From positions 121,191-185,190 of the forward strand of contig CAITUV010000013.1 in NCBI GenBank assembly GCA_903895725.1: 64,000 nucleotides of DNA. The letters run 5' to 3'. The notes below the pieces were generated by a model. The model saw nothing but the letters and a program-made list of their open reading frames with translations, made no database searches and was not told where the DNA came from. This DNA comes from an uncultured Myxococcales bacterium. Lineage in GTDB: Bacteria; Myxococcota_A; UBA9042; CAIXZC01. Made by a program: the position numbers and the translations under genes. How positions within the stretch are numbered: the stretch's first letter is position 1; each line of letters begins with the position of its first letter. Shown in pieces: positions 46,330 to 54,445 of the stretch.

Positions 46330-48378
46330 ATGCTGCGGGCAAGTGCGTTGAGGATGCGGTGGTTCGTTGGGCTGACGATGCTCATGGCGGTGCAGGCATG
46401 CGAGGACGTGCCGGTGCACGACGTGACCAAATCGTTTGCCATCGAAGTGAGCCAGATCACGGAGAAGCAGGGGAAGATCGAGCTTGATTTCCTCTGGGTG
46501 ATTGACAATTCGGCCTCCATGTCGGGCGAGCAGTATGCTCTTTCGAAGAGCTTTGGGGAGTTCGTCGACAAGCTGCAGAAGTACCTGGCCAATATCGACA
46601 TCCGTCTGGCCGTGACGACGACGGATGCCATCACGAACGCTGGCAAGTTCATGAACACTCCGGCCAAGGACTATCCGCCGGCCGCGTTCGAGACGATGAA
46701 GTATGCCTGCCTCGGGAACGAGGACTGCGTCAAGAAGTTCGGGAAGGGGTGGGAGTGCAAGGCTTATCCGGCCAGCCAGATGTACAACCTGAACCGTTCG
46801 ATCAACTCGTTCTGCATCTTCCGCTGTGCGGCGGACTCGGACTGCTGCGGCGAGTTCTGCTTCGACGAGGAGTGCGGATCCGACCAGTCCTGCCTGAAGG
46901 ACCAGTGCTCCGACGCCCCCAATGCCGGGTGCTCGTTCGAGTGCAAGCAGCCGGGCGGGGGGATGTCGAACTCCGGCTGTCTGCGTCCGCCGGACACGCA
47001 GGACTGCCCGACGTCGCTGCCCAAGTTCCTGACCATGAACACGCTGGACCGGTTCAAGTGCAACGCTCTTCTGGAGCCGCAGCAGTCCTACCAGGCCAAC
47101 ATCGAGCAGGGGCTCAAGGCGGCCTGGCTGGCGCTCGATCCGGCGGGTCCGAACCCGGACCAGGTCAAGTCGTTCCTCCGCAAGGACGCCTACCTGGTCG
47201 TCGTGTTCGTGACCGACGAGGATGACTGCAGTATCGACACACGTTTTGCCTCGCCCAACTTCACCTGCACCGAGGACAAGGATTGCCCGGGATACCAGAG
47301 CGGGCAGGCGGTGTGCAAGACGGACATGCATTTCTCTCAGATGTCGGGCAAGCAGATCAAGCTGTGCCACGGCATCATCAAGAAGGACTACTACAACTCG
47401 TGCTCGCTGCTGGGGGACTACCAGGGCGATGCTCACCACAGCTGCGCCTATGACCTGGGCTGCAAGGACTGCACGTCGGACGACGACTGCGGCTACGGGT
47501 GGTACTGCAAGTCGGGCAAGTGCCGACCGTACATCTACGGCCTGCCGAACATTGCAACGTTCCAGAATCCGCCCGGGACGCCGATCTATGCGCTCACTCC
47601 GGTGGCCGAGTTCTACTCGCGGCTGCGCTCGCTCAAGTCGGACCCGGCCAAGGTGCTGGTGGCCGCCATCATCGGCGACGGCATGCCGGTCGGGGAGGGG
47701 AGCAAGACGAACAAGGAGGAGCCCTCGCTGATTTCCAATGCGTGCCTGGACGACGCAAAGCTGAAGAAGTGCCAGGCGTTCAAGAAGGCCAAGGAGTCGG
47801 CCGCACCGGATTGCGTGAAGGATCCCGGGTTGGAAGGGTGCGAGGACTACCAGACGGCCAAGCTGGAGTGCGTCCGGGAGTGCTATGTGGCATCCAAGGG
47901 GGACCCCCAGAGCCCGACCATGGCGAAGAACACCTACGTCTGCCTGAGCCCATACGGCCAGGCGGACTTCGGCTCTCGCTACGTGCAGGTGGCGGAGATG
48001 TTCGGCCCCAACGGCCGAGTGGCCAACCTGTGCGGCGAGGCCGGCATCGTCCCGGCCCTCGAGACGATTGCGGAGCTCATCATCCGTCGAGTCACCAAGA
48101 TCTGCCTTCCGATGGAGCTGAAGGAAGGAGAGGCCCTGGTGGTGACCATGTCCAAGGTGAACAAGGACGGCAGTGTCGAGACGACGGCCCTGGTGGAGGG
48201 CGATGCCGAGGAGGGGGGCGATTACAAGATCGAGTCCCCGACCCAGTCCTGTTGCTTCCCGGATGACAAGGGCAACTGCACGGGGACGCTCAAGGCCATC
48301 ACGTTCAACAACGTGCTGGATCCGGAGGCTTCCATCGAGGTCCGGTACGAAGCCCAGGTCGGTGCTGCGGCGCAGTAG
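46330..48378 (+). CDS. VWA-type Cys-rich lipoprotein, 682 aa (tandem paralog 2)
   Basis: Tandem duplicate of the preceding gene, with the same order of motifs: EDVPVHDV, LDFLWVIDNSASM (MIDAS), AKDYPPAAFE, TMNTLDRFKCNA, SFLRKDAYLVVVFVTDEDDCSID and the ending DPEASIEVRYEAQ. The lipobox is AVQAC (Cys24). I chose the ATG at 46330, preceded by GGAGGTGGCC, rather than the ATG at 46318 that overlaps that ribosome site. This gives exactly the same length as paralog 1. Divergence is greatest in the signal peptide and Cys-rich insertions. Confidence 0.87.
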   Translation: MLRASALRMRWFVGLTMLMAVQACEDVPVHDVTKSFAIEVSQITEKQGKIELDFLWVIDNSASMSGEQYALSKSFGEFVDKLQKYLANIDIRLAVTTTDAITNAGKFMNTPAKDYPPAAFETMKYACLGNEDCVKKFGKGWECKAYPASQMYNLNRSINSFCIFRCAADSDCCGEFCFDEECGSDQSCLKDQCSDAPNAGCSFECKQPGGGMSNSGCLRPPDTQDCPTSLPKFLTMNTLDRFKCNALLEPQQSYQANIEQGLKAAWLALDPAGPNPDQVKSFLRKDAYLVVVFVTDEDDCSIDTRFASPNFTCTEDKDCPGYQSGQAVCKTDMHFSQMSGKQIKLCHGIIKKDYYNSCSLLGDYQGDAHHSCAYDLGCKDCTSDDDCGYGWYCKSGKCRPYIYGLPNIATFQNPPGTPIYALTPVAEFYSRLRSLKSDPAKVLVAAIIGDGMPVGEGSKTNKEEPSLISNACLDDAKLKKCQAFKKAKESAAPDCVKDPGLEGCEDYQTAKLECVRECYVASKGDPQSPTMAKNTYVCLSPYGQADFGSRYVQVAEMFGPNGRVANLCGEAGIVPALETIAELIIRRVTKICLPMELKEGEALVVTMSKVNKDGSVETTALVEGDAEEGGDYKIESPTQSCCFPDDKGNCTGTLKAITFNNVLDPEASIEVRYEAQVGAAAQ

Positions 48379-48401
48379 GTTCCTTTCTCGAACGGGTTTG
48401 A

Positions 48402-48424
48402 GCCGGCCCCGGGCAGGGGTCGGC
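48402..48424. terminator. Possible terminator after VWA paralog 2
   Basis: GCCGGCCCC pairs with GGGGTCGGC (one G-U) across a GGGCA loop. It lies 24 bases after the stop and 25 bases before the GH57 GTG. No U-tract, so attenuation rather than full termination is possible. Confidence 0.35.
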
Positions 48425-48448
48425 CTGCCGTCATGAGCGGGTCTCCAC

Positions 48449-50602
48449 GTGGCAACAGGACGCGTATCGGTCGTACTGCTGTGGCACATGCATCAACCCC
48501 CGTACGTGAGTCCTCTGTCGGGCGAGTACGTGCTGCCCTGGGTGCTGTTGCACGGCATGCGCGATTACTATGACATGGCGATGCTGGCCTCGAAGTTCGA
48601 TCGGGTGCGGCCGACGTTCAACCTGGTTGCCGGTCTGATGTCTCAGCTCGAGGAGTACAGCAGCGAGAAGGCCCAGGACGTATTCCTGAAGGTGGCCATG
48701 GAGGAGCCTGAGAAGCTGTCGCCGCAGGAGAAGCGGTTCCTGCTGGACAACTTCCTGGCGCTGCATCCGGACACGATGATTCGGCCGTATCCCAGGTTCC
48801 TGGAGCTTGCCGAGCGGGCGCGTTATGCGGATGTGGAGGATGTGACCGCGCGATTCCGGGATCCGGACTGGCGCGACCTCCAGGTCTGGTACTTCCTGGC
48901 CTGGACGGGGCCGGAGCTGCGGACTGACCCGAGGGTTGCGGCGCTCCTGGCCAAGGGGCGCGGGTTCACGCAGGAGGACAAGTGGAATCTGCGGGCGGCC
49001 TCGCTCGCCTTGCTCCGGGAGATCCTGCCGCTGTACCGGAAGCTCTATGCCGAGGGGCGCATCGAGGTGTCGACGTCTCCGCAGTACCACGGGTTGCTGC
49101 CGCTGCTGGTATCGTCCTCCTGCGCCGGGGAGCGGGCGTCGGACCTCCGGCTCCCTCCGGTCGGGTTCATGCATCCACAAGATGCCATGGCGCAGATCCA
49201 GCGGGGATTGGGGCAGGCCAGTCGCATGATGGAGCGACCGGTGGTGGGGATGTGGCCGTCGGAAGGGGCGTTGTCCAGCGACGTGCTGCCGATGGTCTCC
49301 GGGGCCGGTGCGCGATGGGCGGTGACGGACGAGAAGCTGTTGCCCGCGCTCTGGGATCCGGGGCGGGATTCCCGGCGAGGGGATCTGTTGTATCGGCCGT
49401 GGCGAAAGGGGCCGTTGACCGTGTTCTTCCGGGATGCGGTGCTGTCCGACCTCATCGGATTCAGCTACTCCCGCTGGGAACCGGAGGCGGCGGTCGCCCA
49501 CTTCATGGCGGAGCTGGAGCGGGCCGCGGCGGAGTGCACGCTGGAGCATCCGGTCATCACGATTGCCCTGGATGGGGAGAATGCGTGGGAGTACTACGTC
49601 CACGGAGGGATGCGGTTCGTGGAGGCGTTGTACACCGCCTTCCAGGAGCATCCCCGGTTCCGGGTGGTGACTCCGTCGACCCTGCTGGCCGAGATGCCGG
49701 GCGGCGAGGAGCTTCCCGGGGTGCTGACCGGCTCGTGGATTGACGGGACGTTGAGGACCTGGATCGGCGATCCGGTGAAGAACAGGGCCTGGGAGCATCT
49801 GGCGGCGGCCCGGCGTGCCGCACACCCCTACCTGGAGAAGTCGAGGCTGGGTCCTCACGAGCGGGAGGAGCTGCTGGACCTGGTGTTGCGGGCCGAGGCC
49901 TCGGACTGGTTCTGGTGGTTCGGTCGCGGGCACACGTCGGTGCACGATGCCGAGTTCGATCGGTTGTTCCGGGAGCATATCCGGGCCATTTACCTGAAGT
50001 TGGGGATGAACCCTCCGGGCGAGCTCGACTGGCCGCTGGATCCGGGGTCGCACGTACGCAGCCGGATCGAGCCGCCGGCGCACCTCGTGAGCCCGTCGAT
50101 CACGGGGCGTTCGGACAGCTACTACAAGTGGATGGCCGCTGGGCGGGTCGTGATGTCGCACGGGTTCTCGCACCGGCCCGATCCGCTGGTAGAAGAAGTC
50201 CGGTTCGGTTTTGACCATGAGCGGCTGTATTTCAAGGTGCGTGGCACAGGGCCTCTGCGGGAGGTGATGTCCCGACGTCGGATCGGAGTCGTGCTGCGGT
50301 TCGTGCGGCCCGAGCGGCTCGACCTCCGGGTGTACCTGGATCCCAGAGGGCGGGTGGCGGTGGCCCGGGTCGAAGGCGGCGAGGGGCTGTCCGGGGTGGA
50401 GGCTGCAGTCGAGTCGGTGCTCGAGGTTGCCGTTCCGTTCGAGCTTTTGTCCGGCACAGCGAAGTCAGATTCCGGCACGACGGTCGAGGTGTACCTGGTG
50501 GTGACCCGGCGCGGGCGGGAGTTCGAGCGGTTCCCGGCCATGGACAACATCGTGTTTGCCATTCGAGGGGAGGACCTGGATGTGGAAAACTGGCACGTAT
50601 GA
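48449..50602 (+). CDS. GH57 glycoside hydrolase (alpha-amylase/amylopullulanase-like), 717 aa
   Basis: Family 57 retaining alpha-glucan enzyme. It has the HMHQPPY motif near the N-terminus, the catalytic nucleophile region GMWPSEGALS (Glu272) and the acid/base region ALDGENAWEYY (Asp375). A C-terminal beta domain of about 180 residues follows (HLVSPSITGRSDSYYKW, then strand-rich). No signal peptide, so it is probably cytoplasmic and acts on glycogen or maltodextrins. The GTG start is the only one that keeps the HQPP motif. The end overlaps the galT start by 23 bases. Confidence 0.93.
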   Translation: MATGRVSVVLLWHMHQPPYVSPLSGEYVLPWVLLHGMRDYYDMAMLASKFDRVRPTFNLVAGLMSQLEEYSSEKAQDVFLKVAMEEPEKLSPQEKRFLLDNFLALHPDTMIRPYPRFLELAERARYADVEDVTARFRDPDWRDLQVWYFLAWTGPELRTDPRVAALLAKGRGFTQEDKWNLRAASLALLREILPLYRKLYAEGRIEVSTSPQYHGLLPLLVSSSCAGERASDLRLPPVGFMHPQDAMAQIQRGLGQASRMMERPVVGMWPSEGALSSDVLPMVSGAGARWAVTDEKLLPALWDPGRDSRRGDLLYRPWRKGPLTVFFRDAVLSDLIGFSYSRWEPEAAVAHFMAELERAAAECTLEHPVITIALDGENAWEYYVHGGMRFVEALYTAFQEHPRFRVVTPSTLLAEMPGGEELPGVLTGSWIDGTLRTWIGDPVKNRAWEHLAAARRAAHPYLEKSRLGPHEREELLDLVLRAEASDWFWWFGRGHTSVHDAEFDRLFREHIRAIYLKLGMNPPGELDWPLDPGSHVRSRIEPPAHLVSPSITGRSDSYYKWMAAGRVVMSHGFSHRPDPLVEEVRFGFDHERLYFKVRGTGPLREVMSRRRIGVVLRFVRPERLDLRVYLDPRGRVAVARVEGGEGLSGVEAAVESVLEVAVPFELLSGTAKSDSGTTVEVYLVVTRRGREFERFPAMDNIVFAIRGEDLDVENWHV

Positions 50603-51635
50603 TGGGGATCCCCGGTCCCAGCTTCGGCACGACCCGGTGCAGAAGCGGTGGGTCATCGTGGCCAGCGAGCGCGGTCGCCGGCCGGTGGATTTCCGTCAGT
50701 CGGCTCCATCGAGCGGAGCCGAGCGGGACTGTCCGTTCTGCGCGGGCCGGGAGGGATTGACTCCGCCGACCATCTCCCAGTACCCGTTCAATGCAGCCCC
50801 CAACGACTGGCGGGTGCGCGTGGTCCCCAACAAGTTCCCGGCACTGCGGGTGGAGGGAGAGCTCGAGCGGACACCGGCGGGGCCGTACGACATGGTCAGC
50901 GGCGTCGGTGCGCACGAGGTGGTTATCGAGACGCCGTCCCACGGGGCGAAGTTCGCAGATCTTCCAGTCGAGCAGATCGCTCTAGTGCTGAAGGTGTACC
51001 GGGATCGGCTGCTGGACCTGCGCAAGGATACGCGGTTCCGATACATCCTGGTGTTCAAGAACTCGGGTTCCGCTGCGGGGGCCTCTCTGGAGCATTCGCA
51101 CTCGCAGATCATGGCCACGCCGATCACGCCGAGGACCGTGGCCATGGAGCTGGCCTCGGCGCAGGAGCACTTCCATCTCAAGGAGCGGTGCATCTTCTGC
51201 GACCTTCTGGCGTTCGAGCACCAGTCGGGCGATCGGATGGTGTGGATGGACCAGTTTTTTGCCACGTACTGCCCGTATGCATCGAGGTTCCCGTTCGAGA
51301 TGCAGCTCTACCCGAGGACGCATGCGCACGACTATTCGCTGCTGGACGACGACATGCTCCTGAAGCTGGCCCATCATCTCAAGGAGGTGCTGCGCCGGAT
51401 GAACCGGGCGTTGGACAATCCGCCGTACAACTTCCTGCTGCACACGGCCCCCAGCACGTTGAGCAAGAGCCCTCGGGCGCGTTGGTGGGAGACACTGGCA
51501 GCGGACTGGCACTGGCACCTGGAGATTCTGCCTCGGCTGACGAACGTGGCGGGGTTCGAGTGGGGAACGGGATTCTACATCAATCCGACGGCCCCGGAGG
51601 TTGCAGCGAGGTATCTTCGTCAAGTGGACTTGTAG
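50580..51635 (+). CDS. galT: Galactose-1-phosphate uridylyltransferase (GalT-type), 351 aa
   Basis: Histidine-triad superfamily nucleotidyltransferase that exchanges UMP between UDP-glucose and hexose 1-phosphate. It has Zn ligands CPFCAG and CIFCD, and the active-site HSHSQ motif (His172, His174 as nucleophile, Gln176). Between the GH57 gene and a Lon-like protease gene, it could act on glucan-derived glucose 1-phosphate. Some such genes are ADP-glucose phosphorylases or UTP-hexose-1-P uridylyltransferases, so specificity is not settled. The start at 50580 follows AGGGGAGG inside the upstream gene. Confidence 0.9.
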   Translation: MWKTGTYDGDPRSQLRHDPVQKRWVIVASERGRRPVDFRQSAPSSGAERDCPFCAGREGLTPPTISQYPFNAAPNDWRVRVVPNKFPALRVEGELERTPAGPYDMVSGVGAHEVVIETPSHGAKFADLPVEQIALVLKVYRDRLLDLRKDTRFRYILVFKNSGSAAGASLEHSHSQIMATPITPRTVAMELASAQEHFHLKERCIFCDLLAFEHQSGDRMVWMDQFFATYCPYASRFPFEMQLYPRTHAHDYSLLDDDMLLKLAHHLKEVLRRMNRALDNPPYNFLLHTAPSTLSKSPRARWWETLAADWHWHLEILPRLTNVAGFEWGTGFYINPTAPEVAARYLRQVDL

Positions 51636-51645
51636 GGAGGTCAAG

Positions 51646-54252
51646 GTGACGTCGAGGATTCGTGAGCTGAGTGCGGACAAGCTGCGCAGGACGTGCGACA
51701 CGTCGGCGTTTGGTTTCGAGACGACCGACGATCTGGAGGTGCTGCACGGAGTCATCGAGCAGGACCGGGCGGTCAAGTCGCTCCGGGTCGGGCTTTCGAT
51801 CAACAAGCGCAACTACAACATCTTCGTCGCGGGGGCCTCGGGAACGGGGCGTACGACGATCGTCAGGACTGCTCTCGACGATGCGGCAGCCCGGCGGCCG
51901 ACTCCTCCGGACTGGGTGTACGTGTACAACTTCCGGGACAAGGAAGCGCCGGTTGCCATCGAGATGCCGGCCGGACGTGGGCGGCAGCTCGCTGCGGACA
52001 TGGACTGGCTGATCGGGCACCTGAAGGAGCAGCTTCCGCAGGCCTTCCGGGACAAGGAGCACCAGGAGGAGGTCCAGGAGCTGATCAGCCGGAGCCTGGC
52101 GCAGGAGCACGAGTACTTCTCGGCCCTGACGAAGAAGGCCGCGGACATCGGCTTTTCGGTGAAGTCCACCAAGACCGGGCTCATCACCATCCCGATGCTG
52201 GAGGACAAGCCGCTGTCGAACAAGGAGTACGACGCCCTATCGGATACCGACAAGAAGCGAATCGAGGAGCGTAGGCGGCAGCTCGAGCCGTTCATCCACG
52301 ACTTCGTGGCTCGGACCCGGGCGGTGGAGAGCTCAACGCAGGAGACCATCAAGAAGCGGCAGCTTGCGCTGGCCCGACGGGTCTGCTCGGTCCCCATCCG
52401 TCGGCTGAAGCGTCGGTACGGGAAGCTCCCGGGGTTGTCGGAGTACCTGGATGCGGTGCAGGGGCACATCCTGGACAATCTGGGCAAGTTCATCCGGGAC
52501 GACTCGAGGCCGCAGCCTCCACCCGAGATGGAGGAAAGGGAGTTCGTCGAGTTCAAGGTCAACGTCGTGGTGGACAACAGTGGCAAGACCGGGGCGCCGG
52601 TCGTGGTGGAGCCCAGGCCGAGCTACTACAACCTGTTCGGAAAGATCGAGAAGAAGGTGGAGAACGGCGTGTACTTCACCGACTTCACGATGATCAAGGC
52701 GGGGGCCGTGCTCAAGGCCAACGGCGGTTACCTGCTGATCAACACGACCGACCTGTTCACCTATCCGCTGGTGTGGGAGAACCTGAAGAACATCCTGCGC
52801 TACCGGCAGACGACGATCGAGGATCTCGGGGAGCACCTGGGCTACCTGCCGACGTCGGGGCTGAAGCCGGCACCGATCCCGATCAATCTGAAGATCGTGC
52901 TGGTGGGGCCGGCGCACGTGTATGAGCTGCTCCACCGCTACGACGAGGAGTTCCGCAAGCTGTTCCAGGTGAAGTCGGAGTTCGACTACGAGATGACGCG
53001 CAACCGGGATACCATCGAGGAGTATGCCCGGTTCGTGGCGACGACGTGCCGCAACGAGAAGCTGCGGTCGGTGGATCGGGAGGGGGTGGCCGCCGTGGTG
53101 GAGTTCGGGTCCCGGCTGGTGGAGAGCCAGGACAAGGTCACCCTGCAGTTCAACCACATCTGCAACATCCTCATCGAGGCCGATTCCATCGCCGGGGATC
53201 AGAAGGCCCTGGTCATCAGCCGGCCGCAGATCGAGGAGGCGGTGCGGCAGCGTGAGTTCCGGCTCAGCCTGATGGAGGAGAAGGTCCGGGAGAGCATCCT
53301 GGACCAGACGGTCTTCATCGACGTGTCCGGGGAGCGGCTCGGGGCGATCAACGGGCTTGCGGTCTACGAGGTGGGCGACTACCTGTTCGGGAAGCCGTCC
53401 AGGATCACGTCCGCGGTCTATGCGGGCAAGGGCGGGCTCATCAACATCGAGCGGGAGTCCCGACTGTCGGGGCAGATCCATTCCAAGGGCGTGCTGATCA
53501 TCAGCGGGTTCCTGGGAGCGCTGTTCGGCCAGCGGCGACCGCTGTCGCTGACCGTGAGCATCTGCTTCGAGCAGAGCTATGGGTTCATCGATGGGGACAG
53601 TGCGTCCAGTGCGGAGCTGTTCTGCGTCCTGTCCGCCATGTCGGGGCTGCCGCTCAAGCAGAGCATGGCGGTGACCGGGTCGGTCAACCAGCAGGGGGAC
53701 ATCCAGCCGGTCGGCGGGATCAACGAGAAGATCGAAGCGTGGTACCAGCTCTGTCGCCAGCGAGGGCTGACGGGAGAGCAGGGGGTCGTGATCCCCGAGG
53801 CCAACGTCCCGCACCTCATGCTCAAGCACGAGGTCGTGGAGGCGGTTCGGGAAGGGAAGTTCCACATCCACCCGATTCGCCGGGTGGAGGAGGGGCTCGA
53901 GATCCTGACCGGGAAGCCCGCCGGGAGCCTGGGCGAGGGCTACCAGTTCGAGCCCGCCGAGTCGGTGTATGCTCTGGCGGCATTGACGCTCGAGCGCTAC
54001 GACGAGGCTGAGGACGACGACCTGGGGGGGGAGGAAGGCGAGTGCGAGGAGCCGGCCGCGTGCGAGGGATGCTCGGACGGCGGGACGGGAGGCGGGGGAC
54101 CGGGCAAAGAGGGCGGTCCTGACGGCGACGGTCCGGACGAGGAAGGGGACGGGGGGGAAGCCAGGGGGGGGGACTCCCTCCGGTTCTCGCCCGGACCCGC
54201 GATGCGACCCCGCAGGCGAGCGCGCTTCAAGCGGCCTCTCAGGCGGCGTTGA
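51646..54252 (+). CDS. Lon-family ATP-dependent protease (LonB/AAA_32 type), 868 aa
   Basis: Soluble Lon-like protease. The N-terminal AAA+ part has GASGTGRTT (Walker A-like) around residues 65-73. The long middle region is typical of the AAA_32 group. The C-terminal Lon protease domain has the Ser-Lys dyad Ser652 (DGDSASSAE) and Lys695 (GGINEKIEA). After the protease domain there is a low-complexity tail of about 90 residues, first acidic and Gly-rich with a few Cys, then Arg-rich. The GTG start follows TAGGGAGG, 10 bases after galT. Recruitment or nucleic-acid binding by the tail is speculation. Confidence 0.92.
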   Translation: MTSRIRELSADKLRRTCDTSAFGFETTDDLEVLHGVIEQDRAVKSLRVGLSINKRNYNIFVAGASGTGRTTIVRTALDDAAARRPTPPDWVYVYNFRDKEAPVAIEMPAGRGRQLAADMDWLIGHLKEQLPQAFRDKEHQEEVQELISRSLAQEHEYFSALTKKAADIGFSVKSTKTGLITIPMLEDKPLSNKEYDALSDTDKKRIEERRRQLEPFIHDFVARTRAVESSTQETIKKRQLALARRVCSVPIRRLKRRYGKLPGLSEYLDAVQGHILDNLGKFIRDDSRPQPPPEMEEREFVEFKVNVVVDNSGKTGAPVVVEPRPSYYNLFGKIEKKVENGVYFTDFTMIKAGAVLKANGGYLLINTTDLFTYPLVWENLKNILRYRQTTIEDLGEHLGYLPTSGLKPAPIPINLKIVLVGPAHVYELLHRYDEEFRKLFQVKSEFDYEMTRNRDTIEEYARFVATTCRNEKLRSVDREGVAAVVEFGSRLVESQDKVTLQFNHICNILIEADSIAGDQKALVISRPQIEEAVRQREFRLSLMEEKVRESILDQTVFIDVSGERLGAINGLAVYEVGDYLFGKPSRITSAVYAGKGGLINIERESRLSGQIHSKGVLIISGFLGALFGQRRPLSLTVSICFEQSYGFIDGDSASSAELFCVLSAMSGLPLKQSMAVTGSVNQQGDIQPVGGINEKIEAWYQLCRQRGLTGEQGVVIPEANVPHLMLKHEVVEAVREGKFHIHPIRRVEEGLEILTGKPAGSLGEGYQFEPAESVYALAALTLERYDEAEDDDLGGEEGECEEPAACEGCSDGGTGGGGPGKEGGPDGDGPDEEGDGGEARGGDSLRFSPGPAMRPRRRARFKRPLRRR

Positions 54253-54342
54253 CCGAGGATGGGGAGCGGGCTTGAGGGGCTGGTTTCCCGGCCCGCTGGG
54301 AGGCCTTGTCTGTCCCGATGGCCGGCCGGCGTCGGTTGGGGC

Positions 54343-54371
54343 TTGTGCGGTGCATGGTGTCTGCATAAAAT
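54343..54371 (+). promoter_or_regulatory. Sigma-70-like promoter for deiminase lipoprotein
   Basis: TTGTGC (54343-54348), a 17-bp spacer and TAAAAT (54366-54371), 74 bases before the ATG. A second possible pair, TTGCCA (54374-54379) with TACAGT, lies just downstream. Confidence 0.4.
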
Positions 54372-54445
54372 GCTTGCCAGTCTGCTGTGCAGGCGGATAC
54401 AGTCGGGCGATTTCGTGGTCGCGAACCACTAACGGAGGAAACGCG

